This document shows positions 23,462 to 31,752 of a stretch of 64,000 nucleotides of DNA, piece after piece. The notes under the pieces were generated by a model. That model did no database searches and was not told the DNA's origin. It saw only the letters and a list, made by a program, of their open reading frames with translations. A program made the translations under genes and the position numbers. Every line of letters starts with the position of its first letter. Position 1 is the first letter of the stretch. This DNA comes from Dactylonectria macrodidyma (lineage: Eukaryota; Ascomycota; Sordariomycetes; Hypocreales; Nectriaceae). The DNA is taken from positions 5,022,001 through 5,086,000 of the forward strand of contig JAGMUV010000001.1 of assembly GCA_020744425.1 (NCBI GenBank), given 5' to 3'.

Positions 23462-24259
23462 ATGCCGGAAAACGTGCCATCCGGTACTGTTTGTCATGTA
23501 ACAAAAGGGAAACCAGTCGGGTTCTCAGCAACCGCCCATGTCGAACGGCTCCCGTCCGGGCACGTCGTCAAGTACCCAAGATCTAATCCGTACTCGCCTA
23601 CGGAGGAGGAATACTATCGCGAAGACATAACGATAGAAGCTGAGATCTATCAAAGACTCGGGGACTGTCCATATATACCCAGGTTGATCGACTGGGACCC
23701 CGAGTCGTGTTGCTTGACGATGGAGTACTTCGAGAACGGGGACCTGGCGAAGTTTATGAAAAAGACAACGCATATCCCAGCCGATGTTCGACAACGCTGG
23801 GCTCTACAAGCGGCCTACGCTGTAAAGGAGCTTCACGGAGCGGACGTCATTCACTGTGACATGATGCCACGAAACTTCATGCTCACTGCGGCCTTCGACC
23901 TTCGCCTTGCCGACTTCGCTGGTAGTTCGGTTGATGGCTCAGCCCCGACTGTTGCGGCTGGGCCGAGATTCTCACCGCCCGTGCAGAACAGCGAGTACAG
24001 AGCAGAGAAGAGGCAAGACATCTTTGCCCTTGGCTCGCTCATGTACTTTATCATGGTCGGCAATGAGCCCTTTGCCGAAATACCAGGCGAGGATGTGGTG
24101 ATGTTGTTTAAACAAGGAGTATTTCCCAATCTACTTGACGTGGACTGTAGAGCGGTTATCCAGGGCTGCTGGGATGGAACTTTGGGTACAGCGGAACAAG
24201 TCATTGGTTCTTTGACTGCATTGTATGGTACATTGCAAGAAGCGAGGGAGGCAGGTTGA
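23462..24259 (+). CDS. Divergent protein kinase-like protein
   Basis: An intronless 265-aa protein spanning little more than a kinase domain. Candidate catalytic residues: Lys37 (in GHVVKYPR), Glu60 in helix C, catalytic-loop Asp133 and Asn138 (HCDMMPRNF in place of HRDxKxxN), and Asp151 (DFAG in place of DFG). The glycine-rich loop is not canonical (KGKPVGFSATAHV), and no clear APE motif follows. The catalytic-loop Lys two residues after Asp is replaced by Met. It belongs to the expanded, poorly characterised fungal kinase-like group; activity is uncertain. A copia element begins 58 bp after the stop codon, in antisense, so it probably interrupts this gene's 3' UTR. Confidence 0.78.
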   Translation: MPENVPSGTVCHVTKGKPVGFSATAHVERLPSGHVVKYPRSNPYSPTEEEYYREDITIEAEIYQRLGDCPYIPRLIDWDPESCCLTMEYFENGDLAKFMKKTTHIPADVRQRWALQAAYAVKELHGADVIHCDMMPRNFMLTAAFDLRLADFAGSSVDGSAPTVAAGPRFSPPVQNSEYRAEKRQDIFALGSLMYFIMVGNEPFAEIPGEDVVMLFKQGVFPNLLDVDCRAVIQGCWDGTLGTAEQVIGSLTALYGTLQEAREAG

Positions 24260-24312
24260 CATATCTTGGCAGAGGCTGATAGAATCAAGAAGATTTCTAG
24301 GTGAATGAATAC

Positions 24313-24317
24313 AGTTT
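24313..24317. repeat. Target-site duplication, left copy (AGTTT)
   Basis: Five bases directly abutting the left LTR. They are identical to the five bases directly after the right LTR (29956-29960). A 5-bp duplication is the normal footprint of copia-type integrase. Confidence 0.92.
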
Positions 24318-24470
24318 TGTTGAAATAGGAAGATTCAAGTTGCTTGATTCATCCTAAATGTGCAGTAAGGGAACCACTGTTTATATACAGGCACGGTCTC
24401 TTGTGGAACATTCCACCTTCTTCCACACCTTGCCACCGACTTGGTCGCCTCACACTTGTGATCTCCAACA
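24318..24470 (-). repeat. 3' LTR of the copia element
   Basis: 153 bp, bounded by 5-bp inverted ends TGTTG/CAACA. It compares base for base with the right-hand LTR and I find no difference. In sense orientation it carries the TATATAAA box and the upstream palindrome described for the 5' LTR. Confidence 0.95.
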
Positions 24471-24480
24471 CTCCCACTCG
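24471..24480 (-). promoter_or_regulatory. Polypurine tract of the copia element
   Basis: On the sense strand the ten bases next to the 3' LTR read CGAGTGGGAG, short and purine-rich, in the position where plus-strand priming occurs. It is short and interrupted, so the exact boundaries are uncertain. Confidence 0.55.
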
Positions 24481-24697
24481 AGCAAGACGGTGGGTACTTA
24501 GACTATCTAAGATCTCAGCAGTCTCATTAAAACCTTAAAACACCTTCGTGGGTGAAAGAGGAAAGAGTACTGCTGGACCCATCAAGGCTCAACACAGTCC
24601 TGGGCGCGTGGGGAATATTGTCTTAGATATGGCAAGGCTCCCACTGCAGCCCATCTCTGTGTCGTCCCCAATGAGCGCTGTATGCGCCTCTCATACT

Positions 24698-25057
24698 TCC
24701 CGGCTTCGGTCCACTCGATACAGCCCCCGAGCCTTTGAGTTCGTCTTTTGCCGGATCCATCCCGCCGTGTTAGCAGCGGTCTCGGCCGCGTTAGCAGCCT
24801 CTGGTCCTTGGTGCTCGTTGGCAGTGACTGCGGCTGCTAGCAGTACCAAGGTCCATGGTCCAGTTCGGGACTTGCAACCCATGCAGCTTTCCTTCCCGGC
24901 TTTGGTCCACTGTGTACAGCCCCCAAAGCCTTCGGGTCGTCTTTTGCCAGATTTTTAGGAGACTTGGTCCGGTCGGGAATTGCAACCCATGCAGCTTTAA
25001 GTCGTCTTTTGCCGGATTTTTAGGAGACTTGGTCCGGTCGGGAATTGCAACCCATGC
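24698..25057 (-). repeat. Complex repeats in the copia 3' noncoding region
   Basis: Two near-identical 65-bp units lie in tandem (24936-25000 and 25001 to about 25057, the second cut short). A more diverged, longer-period copy precedes them: blocks beginning near 24698 and near 24889 (period ~190 bp) share ACAGCCCCC and GTCGTCTTTTGCC segments. The unit length is not a multiple of three, so the array is not preserved as coding sequence, although a 107-codon ATG frame happens to cross it on the sense strand (25114-24791). Confidence 0.8.
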
Positions 25058-25242
25058 GGCCTGGCCCTTACTGGCCTTCTGGCGGTGGTTGGAGTGAGTT
25101 GGACGAGCTGCCATTGTATGTGATGATCGGGTAGTAGACTCCCACTGGATCCTCGCGCAGTGGGCTGGGGTAACATGTGTAGAATGTGTTCCAGAAATCG
25201 CACAGCTTCGTAGCGTGGATCCCCTTTCTGGCCCGAATAGCT

Positions 25243-28200
25243 TTACTCGTCCGGTCCGACAACTCCCAGAGCCTTCCGGAACAACTGAAAACGATCCTTG
25301 GGAAGTGCTTTTGTGAGTCCATCAGCCACTTGTTTGTCGGTCGGGATGTAGTTCATCTCAACTTCTCCGCTGGCCGTCTTTTCTCGCACAAAGTGCTCCT
25401 GAATCGCAATGTGTTTTGTGCGGGAGTGGTATTGGGGGTTCTTAGCCATTGCTATTGCCCCTTGGTTGTCTCCGTAGATAATTGTGGCAGCGATTTGGTC
25501 TGTGGCGTTTAGGCCGCCCAGTAGTTCTTTTAGCAAGGTTCGCAACCAGATGGCTTCCTTGGTTGCCTGTGTCTGCCCCATGTATTCAGCTTCGCAGGTA
25601 GACAGCGCCACTGATTGTTGTCGCTTTGCGGCCCAGCTTATCGCACCGCTGCCAACGTTGAAGATGTATCCCGCAGTGGACCTTCGAGTCTCAGTGTCTC
25701 CAGCCCAGTCCGAGTCCGTGTAACCCGTCAACGGGCGCAGCTCTCCTCGGAACTCGAGCTTGAATTCGCATGTTCCTCGTAGGTACCTCATTATGCGCTT
25801 CACTGCGGCTTCGTGGGCCTTAGTGGGCTTTGCGAGATAGCGGCTGCATAGGGACACGCCGAATGCAATGTCTGGTCTGGTCCCTAGCATTGCGTACATC
25901 AGACATCCGATTGCTTTAGCGTACCAGTGCTTGCGATCAGCGTGACTTTCGTCATCGTCAGTGGCGGGTTCTAGCTTCGCTGTTGCCACAGGGGTCGCAG
26001 TTGGTTTGGAGTCCCATAGTCCGAATTCCTTCAAGACTTTCTCAATGTATCCCTTTTGCGAGAGGCTTAGTCTTCGCTGTCTGCGGTTCCTAGTAATCGA
26101 CATCCCTAGGTAGAAATGGCAAGGCCCCAGGTCTGTCATGCTGAACCGCTGGTTTAGGAATTGTTTGATCGTCCCGATGTCCCCTTTTGATGGTCCTGCG
26201 ATGAGCAGGTCGTCCACATAAACGGCAATATAGGTTTGGCCTTTAACAAAGACACCCATGTCGGAAACGAGAGGCTGGAATCCCTGCTCTTGGAGGAATA
26301 ACGAGAGAGTCTGGTACCATATTCTAGGTGATTGCTTCAACCCGTATAAGGCTTTTCGTAGTTTCCAGACTCTTCCGGTCCCGTCATCGAAGCACTCTGG
26401 CTGCCCAACGTAGATCTCTTCGTCGATATTCCCGTAGAGAAAGGCAGTTTTGACATCCATTTGTTCGAGCTCGAGGTCAAGTGCTGCGGCTATAGCAAAT
26501 ATTGCCTTGTAGGTCATAGGCTTGACGACTGAGGCAAGCGTCTCGTTGTAGTCAATTCCTTCTTGTTGCTCGAAGCCTCGGACCACGTAGCGTGCCTTGA
26601 ACCGCAGGATTTCTCCATTAGCTCCTCTCTTGAGTTTGAATACCCACTTCCCCCTCAGTGCCTTCCGGTCCAGTGGCAACTTTGCCAAGGTGTAGACTCC
26701 GTTCTCCTTAATGGAGTCCATCTCGGCAGTCATTCCCTTGAACCAGTTCTCCCACTGAAGGGAATCTCGGGCTTCTTTTATCGTTCGAGGCCCCGCCTCG
26801 TCTTCCAAGGAAGCCGCAAGATTGACGTGGGCGCACACGAGGTTAGTGAGAGTATTGGTTCCTAGGAGCAGGTACCTCGAAGGAAGTTTTGCCTTGGTCG
26901 ATCTCTGTGAGACTCGGAGCTCGTCCCGGTCTGTCGCCCCGGTCGAGTCATGGCGAGGCTCGGATGTTCGTACGTGAATAGTGTCTGCTTCATCCTCCGA
27001 CATAATCTCCTCAACCTGTGGGGTGGCATCGTGTCGTGGCGGAGCTGCTCTCTTGGCTGAAATTTCTAACTCTGGGTACAAGGTAGGTCCTTCGTTTCTC
27101 GTTCTCTTTGATCCAGTAGGTGTTCCTGGTACCTTGTGGAAGCTGGATTCGTCGAAGATGACATTGTTGGCGATGAAGACTCGATTGGTATCGTCCACGA
27201 CAATGTAGTTACTGGAGCCTTGATATCCAAGAAGTCGGCATTGAATCGTCTTTGCACGCAGCTTTTGTCTCTTGACGGATGGCAATATTGCCCATCCATT
27301 CGCACCAATAACACGGAGGTGAGAGAGGTCTGGCTTGTCTCCGAACCACGCTTCATAGGGTGTCTTGTTCAGGGCCTTGCTAGGACTCCTGTTCCGTACA
27401 TACACAGCCGCGTAGAGGATATAGGGCCAGAGTTTTCGCGGCAGGTTTGATCGCTCGAGTGTAGGTGTAACCTTTTCTTGAAGCACTCGATTGAAGGCCT
27501 CCGCAATCCCATTCTGCTCATGCTGATCGGTCGCGGTATAATAAATTGTGATGCCCTTGTTATGACAGAGGGTGCATAGCTGGTCACTGCGGTTTTCGCC
27601 ACCCTGGTCGACGTGGAGGTAATGGCATCGACGTTCCGGCCTCTCGTATGTATCGAGGAGATGTTTGAAACACCTTGTGAACTCTGACTTTTCCTTGACT
27701 GCGTATGCCCAGCCCATGCGGGTAAAGTCGTCCACAAAGACCACCCAATATCGCGAGCCGTCATACGCTGTGTCTGGAAATGGTCCTGCAATGTCTGCAT
27801 GGATGCATTCTAGCGGATACGTCCCTTTCCGGATTGACTTTCGGTGTGGACGCTCTTTCTGTTTTCCAACTATGCAAGGTTCGCAATTTTCTCCGCGTGG
27901 AATCGGATGAATGCCGTGCGCCATTCCCCTCAGGGCGTTGATCCCTTTCTCGCTTAGATGTCCAAGTCTTTCATGCCATATTTGAAGTTCGGGGTCGCTA
28001 ATAACAAGTGACGCCAAGGCAGCGTTGATCGCTTCGTCTGGTTGGTCCACAACATAGATCCCTGATCGTACGGTTGCTGTTAGGATTACTCGATTGTCGT
28101 GCGTCACCCTGGCTTGATTGTCGTCGAAAGAGATTTTTGCGCCCTTCTTTGTTAAGGCAGATATAGAAACAAGGTTGACACGTCCATCTGGGGAGTATAC

Positions 28201-29376
28201 TGAGTTGTCGAGCGCCAGGTGTCTCGGACCATCAAGTCCTTTTAGCCGCAGGATATAGTTTCCCAGACCCTGAGGAGTGATTTGTGTCTCGCCAATTCCA
28301 ACTGTCTGTCCGCCGCTCCAGGGGTGAAGGGTACTGAAGTTTTCCCTTTTGCAAAAGGTATGCATCGAAGCTCCGCTATCCAGTACGTGTACTTGCTCGA
28401 GTAAATCGCTCAACCTTTGACCCTGGTATGCCATGAGCTGTATGACAGGTTCGGCATGGATGGCAAGAGCATTTGTAACTTCGTCCTGGTCCTCATATCT
28501 GGTTCGGTTCTTGGTTCTTGGATGATCTTGGCGCTGGTTCCTCCTGAATCGCTTAACGTTCAGGCGTTTCTTAAGCTCTGGGTGAAGTAACCAGCAGGCA
28601 TCAGAGGTATGCCCAAGCTTCTTGCAGCAGCTACAAGTCGTGAAATTCTGCGCCTTGATGGCAGAAACCATAGCAGCGTGCTTGATTGCCTCTTGGTCCT
28701 GGTCTTGCTGTTGCATCCGCTGACTATGTTCCTCCTGCTCAGCAGCTCTAGTAGCTTCTTCGATAGTAGTAGCTGTCTTGATGATGATACCTTCGAGGTT
28801 CCGTTCGGGTAGCAGGCTGTGACTCTGAAGAAATGCAGTGAGGAACACTTGATACTTGGGTCCAAGTCCATTGAGAAACTTGTCTATCAGTTGTGGTTGT
28901 CCAATCTGACTAGTTTTGTCTAGTTGAAGGATTTGGTCTCGGGTCTTCTGTAATTGCCGAGAGAAGTCGGATACGTTTTCGCAGTTGTCCAGAGTGAGCC
29001 GATCAAGCTTTTGCTGGAGGTCGTGGAATACACTGCTACCCTTGGGTTTGAAGTGCTGCTCCAGCGTTTTGAGGATGTCCGCCAAGTTGTTGAGACCTTG
29101 GACTTCCTGTTTGGGACGGAAACCAAGCCGATATCGAATTGCTCCGCACGCCCGTGCTTGTCTATGGTGCCAAGCGTCTAGCTTTTCTTCGAAGTCGACG
29201 TCCGAGAGATTGCCTTGAGCCGGTGGGTCTCGTTTTCTCTCCAGGAGATCGTCATAACCGGACAGGGCCAGTAGGTCTCGGATTTCCTCGTTCCAGTTGA
29301 TCCAGCCTTCAGAGGATTCAAGCTTGGCAACTCCGGAAAGATTTCCGCTCAGGTTCGGTTCTTTGCCGTCTGACAT
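25243..29376 (-). CDS. Copia Gag-Pol polyprotein (1377 aa, intact)
   Basis: One uninterrupted frame with no frameshift between gag and pol. Domains in order: Gag (~20-245) with a CCHC zinc knuckle (C248, C251, H256, C261); aspartic protease DSGA (333-336); GAG-pre-integrase HHCC motif (H468, H473, C498, C501); integrase core with D527, D590 and E626; reverse transcriptase (~885-1100) with catalytic YVDD (1053-1056); RNase H (~1215-1345) with D1221, E1264 and D1303. Every catalytic residue expected of the family is present. It copies element RNA and inserts the DNA; virus-like particles form in the cytoplasm. How Gag is made in excess of Pol from one frame is not evident. The ATG at 29376 follows a ~425-nt leader. 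Confidence 0.96.
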   Translation of the reverse strand: MSDGKEPNLSGNLSGVAKLESSEGWINWNEEIRDLLALSGYDDLLERKRDPPAQGNLSDVDFEEKLDAWHHRQARACGAIRYRLGFRPKQEVQGLNNLADILKTLEQHFKPKGSSVFHDLQQKLDRLTLDNCENVSDFSRQLQKTRDQILQLDKTSQIGQPQLIDKFLNGLGPKYQVFLTAFLQSHSLLPERNLEGIIIKTATTIEEATRAAEQEEHSQRMQQQDQDQEAIKHAAMVSAIKAQNFTTCSCCKKLGHTSDACWLLHPELKKRLNVKRFRRNQRQDHPRTKNRTRYEDQDEVTNALAIHAEPVIQLMAYQGQRLSDLLEQVHVLDSGASMHTFCKRENFSTLHPWSGGQTVGIGETQITPQGLGNYILRLKGLDGPRHLALDNSVYSPDGRVNLVSISALTKKGAKISFDDNQARVTHDNRVILTATVRSGIYVVDQPDEAINAALASLVISDPELQIWHERLGHLSEKGINALRGMAHGIHPIPRGENCEPCIVGKQKERPHRKSIRKGTYPLECIHADIAGPFPDTAYDGSRYWVVFVDDFTRMGWAYAVKEKSEFTRCFKHLLDTYERPERRCHYLHVDQGGENRSDQLCTLCHNKGITIYYTATDQHEQNGIAEAFNRVLQEKVTPTLERSNLPRKLWPYILYAAVYVRNRSPSKALNKTPYEAWFGDKPDLSHLRVIGANGWAILPSVKRQKLRAKTIQCRLLGYQGSSNYIVVDDTNRVFIANNVIFDESSFHKVPGTPTGSKRTRNEGPTLYPELEISAKRAAPPRHDATPQVEEIMSEDEADTIHVRTSEPRHDSTGATDRDELRVSQRSTKAKLPSRYLLLGTNTLTNLVCAHVNLAASLEDEAGPRTIKEARDSLQWENWFKGMTAEMDSIKENGVYTLAKLPLDRKALRGKWVFKLKRGANGEILRFKARYVVRGFEQQEGIDYNETLASVVKPMTYKAIFAIAAALDLELEQMDVKTAFLYGNIDEEIYVGQPECFDDGTGRVWKLRKALYGLKQSPRIWYQTLSLFLQEQGFQPLVSDMGVFVKGQTYIAVYVDDLLIAGPSKGDIGTIKQFLNQRFSMTDLGPCHFYLGMSITRNRRQRRLSLSQKGYIEKVLKEFGLWDSKPTATPVATAKLEPATDDDESHADRKHWYAKAIGCLMYAMLGTRPDIAFGVSLCSRYLAKPTKAHEAAVKRIMRYLRGTCEFKLEFRGELRPLTGYTDSDWAGDTETRRSTAGYIFNVGSGAISWAAKRQQSVALSTCEAEYMGQTQATKEAIWLRTLLKELLGGLNATDQIAATIIYGDNQGAIAMAKNPQYHSRTKHIAIQEHFVREKTASGEVEMNYIPTDKQVADGLTKALPKDRFQLFRKALGVVGPDE

Positions 29377-29537
29377 GTTGAAATAGTATAATGGGTTGAT
29401 GTTGTTGGCTTGTTTTTCGATGAAGGTAGAGGTAAGACAAGAGGCCTAAGACATGCTTCTTGTAGATAGCACCTTGAGGTACGCAAGGTAGTGGGGACCT
29501 TCTCGAAGCGAAGGAAAGTGTCTAGAATGTGATGGAG

Positions 29538-29627
29538 TTAGCAAGAGGCTGATAGAACCAGCGAGAGGCGGGAAGAATCAGCGGGAAGCTGGTGGAATCA
29601 GCGAGAAGCTGGTGGAATCAGCGAGCG
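29538..29627 (-). repeat. 20-bp tandem repeats in the copia leader
   Basis: Four full units and one half unit of 20 bp (29538-29557, 29558-29577, 29578-29597, 29598-29617, partial to 29627). The two nearest the LTR-proximal side differ by one base, and the two nearer the ORF are more diverged. On the plus strand a unit reads TCAGCGAGAAGCTGGTGGAA. The array lies between the primer-binding site and the gag start, where packaging or translation signals would be. Confidence 0.85.
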
Positions 29628-29790
29628 GATTCTCCGTTTCAGTAGCAGTGAGATGAAGGGCCGTAATTCTGGCGCGGTCCAAGACCGCTGTTGAGTCTCC
29701 GCTGCAGTGGAAGAGGACTGTGAGGTCCTGGTGAGTAAGGGACGAGTAATTAAGTAGGAGACTCAGCTTTTATGTTTAATTTAGCCTTCC

Positions 29791-29802
29791 GGGCTCATAA
29801 CC
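29791..29802 (-). promoter_or_regulatory. Primer-binding site, initiator tRNA-Met anticodon arm
   Basis: The sense strand immediately after the 5' LTR is complementary to GGGCTCATAACC. That is the anticodon stem and loop of eukaryotic initiator tRNA-Met (CAT anticodon within CTCATAA). Priming from an internal tRNA position implies a cleaved half-tRNA primer, as known for Drosophila copia. The match ends after about 12 bases. The tRNA sequence is from memory. Confidence 0.75.
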
Positions 29803-29955
29803 TGTTGAAATAGGAAGATTCAAGTTGCTTGATTCATCCTAAATGTGCAGTAAGGGAACCACTGTTTATATACAGGCACGGTCTCTTGTGGAACATTCCA
29901 CCTTCTTCCACACCTTGCCACCGACTTGGTCGCCTCACACTTGTGATCTCCAACA
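29803..29955 (-). repeat. 5' LTR of the copia element
   Basis: 153 bp, reading as identical to the left LTR. In sense orientation a TATATAAA box lies mid-LTR, with a GTGGAA/TTCCAC palindrome ~16 bp upstream of it. U3-R-U5 boundaries cannot be placed from sequence alone. Confidence 0.95.
29865..29872 (-). promoter_or_regulatory. TATA box of the copia 5' LTR
   Basis: TATATAAA on the sense strand at mid-LTR, in the place expected for the polymerase II promoter that drives the genomic RNA. An identical copy is at 24380-24387 in the 3' LTR, pointing toward the kinase-like gene in antisense. Confidence 0.6.
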
Positions 29956-29960
29956 AGTTT
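29956..29960. repeat. Target-site duplication, right copy (AGTTT)
   Basis: Identical to the left copy. Removing the element plus one copy restores the continuous host sequence downstream of the kinase-like gene. Confidence 0.92.
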
Positions 29961-31752
29961 AATCGAACTCTACAACGGTCTTCGACAATTACGCATGCAA
30001 TGACTTGGATAGACTATTTTGACGAACTGCTACATGATGGGATGGACGCTTATCTACCGTAATTCCTTACACTGGGCTATGCGACTTGCTAATATCGCGG
30101 AGTGGTGGTGGGTTGGATATCGATCCTCGTAGTATAGTCCAAGTTTCAGTTAACGGTCCTGAGACTACTCCGTAGTGATGCAGAAGAAGATAGCCCTTTT
30201 CTCTTTCCATCTGCTTCAAAGACTTCAATGCAGGCCGAACTTAGAACGGCGATGCGGAACATGTTGGGCTCGGACAGACCGTAGCGGCGTTTTGCCACTG
30301 GTAAGCTAGACCAACAAACACCCTTGTCCCCGATGTCTGTTAGCCTGGGCGTGATAATGTGATACGTACGTAGTGCGAGGCGATAACGAAGGCCGTGAAT
30401 TAAAGACAGGGTTGCCAACGAAGGGCCGAAGCTTGTTGCCCCATTGGAGCTAGTAAACAACGGGCGTCGTTCACCCGAACTCGTTGAACTTTGCCACCTT
30501 TGCAGAACCAATCAGCTGCCTCAAGCACTTCGATACTCTCAATAGCTTCAGGTGGCCTGTTTAGTGCAAAAGTGGGCGTATGCGGGACCAAAAACCTGTT
30601 GAACCGAGCCCCTTCAAGAGCAGGGCTCCACTGCCTAGGGTGACGACGACTGTGTTGTACGTATTGGCGCTCCAAGTGAAAGCAAGGCAGACTAGTAGGC
30701 GACATGCGACTGATGTTACCTCGAAATGGCGACAGAAACTTGATGGAGAGACTGACCTCCTCCAGCGTCTTGTACGCATTGTGATATTGGCGTGATCCAG
30801 AGAGGTTCCACAACCTCGATTCATCCACTGGCCACTGTCAACAGGCCGTAATGGCACATGGGAGGATAGTACTAGCCCGATTCATGCCATGTTGTATGAA
30901 CAACGCTTCGAGTCACTGTGATTCTCTCATCGACTGCTAGTAACTCACTTCTACGTAAACATCGGGTCAACCCCCAAGGGACTTCAGCTTAATCACCGTC
31001 GATGTGGAACTTGGTGTGTTCTTGATCTACGTCGAGGAGGTGGTCAATCAGTTGTTTGGGTGGCTTCCGATGTCGGAAGCGATTTACAAAGGATGAGTCG
31101 ATGATCCATCCTATTTCGTGTCAATCAAGTCTCTACTGATTCTTGCCATGATTTCCTTACTGAACGGATTCCAGAATTCTCTCAGCAACCAACTGCTCTA
31201 CAGCTACAAGGCCGAGGTGCAACCATCCAGGAGGCCTGTTGCCGGCCTCACCATGCACCTGACACTGCGGCCGAACGGCACACCGGTGCCATCACGGTGT
31301 GTTTTTGGCCCCAATACCGGACGAATCCTAATAGAGATTCGATATTTACATGTGATGAAACCCCCGACCGACAACGGAAGGGTGGGTGATACCGCATTAC
31401 GGAGTGCAACATCGCTTCCCTCCAAAAACGCCGCCTCGTAAGCCTCAAAACAAGATCGGCAAATCATGTTACATTCACTGCATCTGCTGTAGCTCTAAGT
31501 CCACAGGACTTGTTTGCATCTTAGAAAATTGGCTGACCCTTGTATTTACATGTTATAGATGCTAAGGTAGGTAAGCCTCTGAAATTCGACTTTGAGTCTC
31601 TGAGTCTGAGACACGGCCGACGACAAGAAGGTATTCTATAACCTGTCAATGACTTATCCAAACATAAAATAGTTATAATCTTTCCAAAAGTTCTTAGAAC
31701 ATAAACGCCATAAAGAACATCCGACATCTATTCCCTCAGCGGTCGCTGAAAA
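29961..31752. other. Intergenic right of the copia element
   Basis: No gene is supported. Minus-strand frames at 30146-30511 and 30400-30828 overlap and could be decayed exons, but no domain or good splice pair is visible. The first part was the original 3' flank of the kinase-like gene. The end should hold the 3' UTR of the membrane-protein gene. Confidence 0.4.

Larger units (their letters stand above)
24318..29955 (-). mobile_element. Complete Ty1/copia LTR retrotransposon (5638 bp)
   Basis: All parts of an autonomous Pseudoviridae-type element are present: two 153-bp LTRs that read as identical and end in TGTTG..CAACA, a 5-bp target duplication (AGTTT), a primer-binding site abutting the 5' LTR, a short purine tract abutting the 3' LTR, and one intact gag-pol frame. 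The order protease-integrase-RT-RNase H defines copia, as opposed to gypsy. The sense strand is minus, so the 5' LTR is on the right. Noncoding tandem repeats occur in the leader and in the 3' region. Identical LTRs and lack of stop codons point to recent insertion and no visible RIP mutation. Confidence 0.96.

Noticed and set aside
24791..25114. 107-codon sense-strand frame after gag-pol, considered as an extra copia protein
   Set aside because: It runs through 65-bp repeats whose length is not a multiple of three, so the same repeat is read in different frames. No envelope-like signal peptide or membrane segment.
30146..30857. Overlapping minus-strand frames right of the copia element, considered as a decayed gene
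   Set aside because: No domain, no consistent splice pair, and plus-strand frames are equally open; kept only as an uncertain note.
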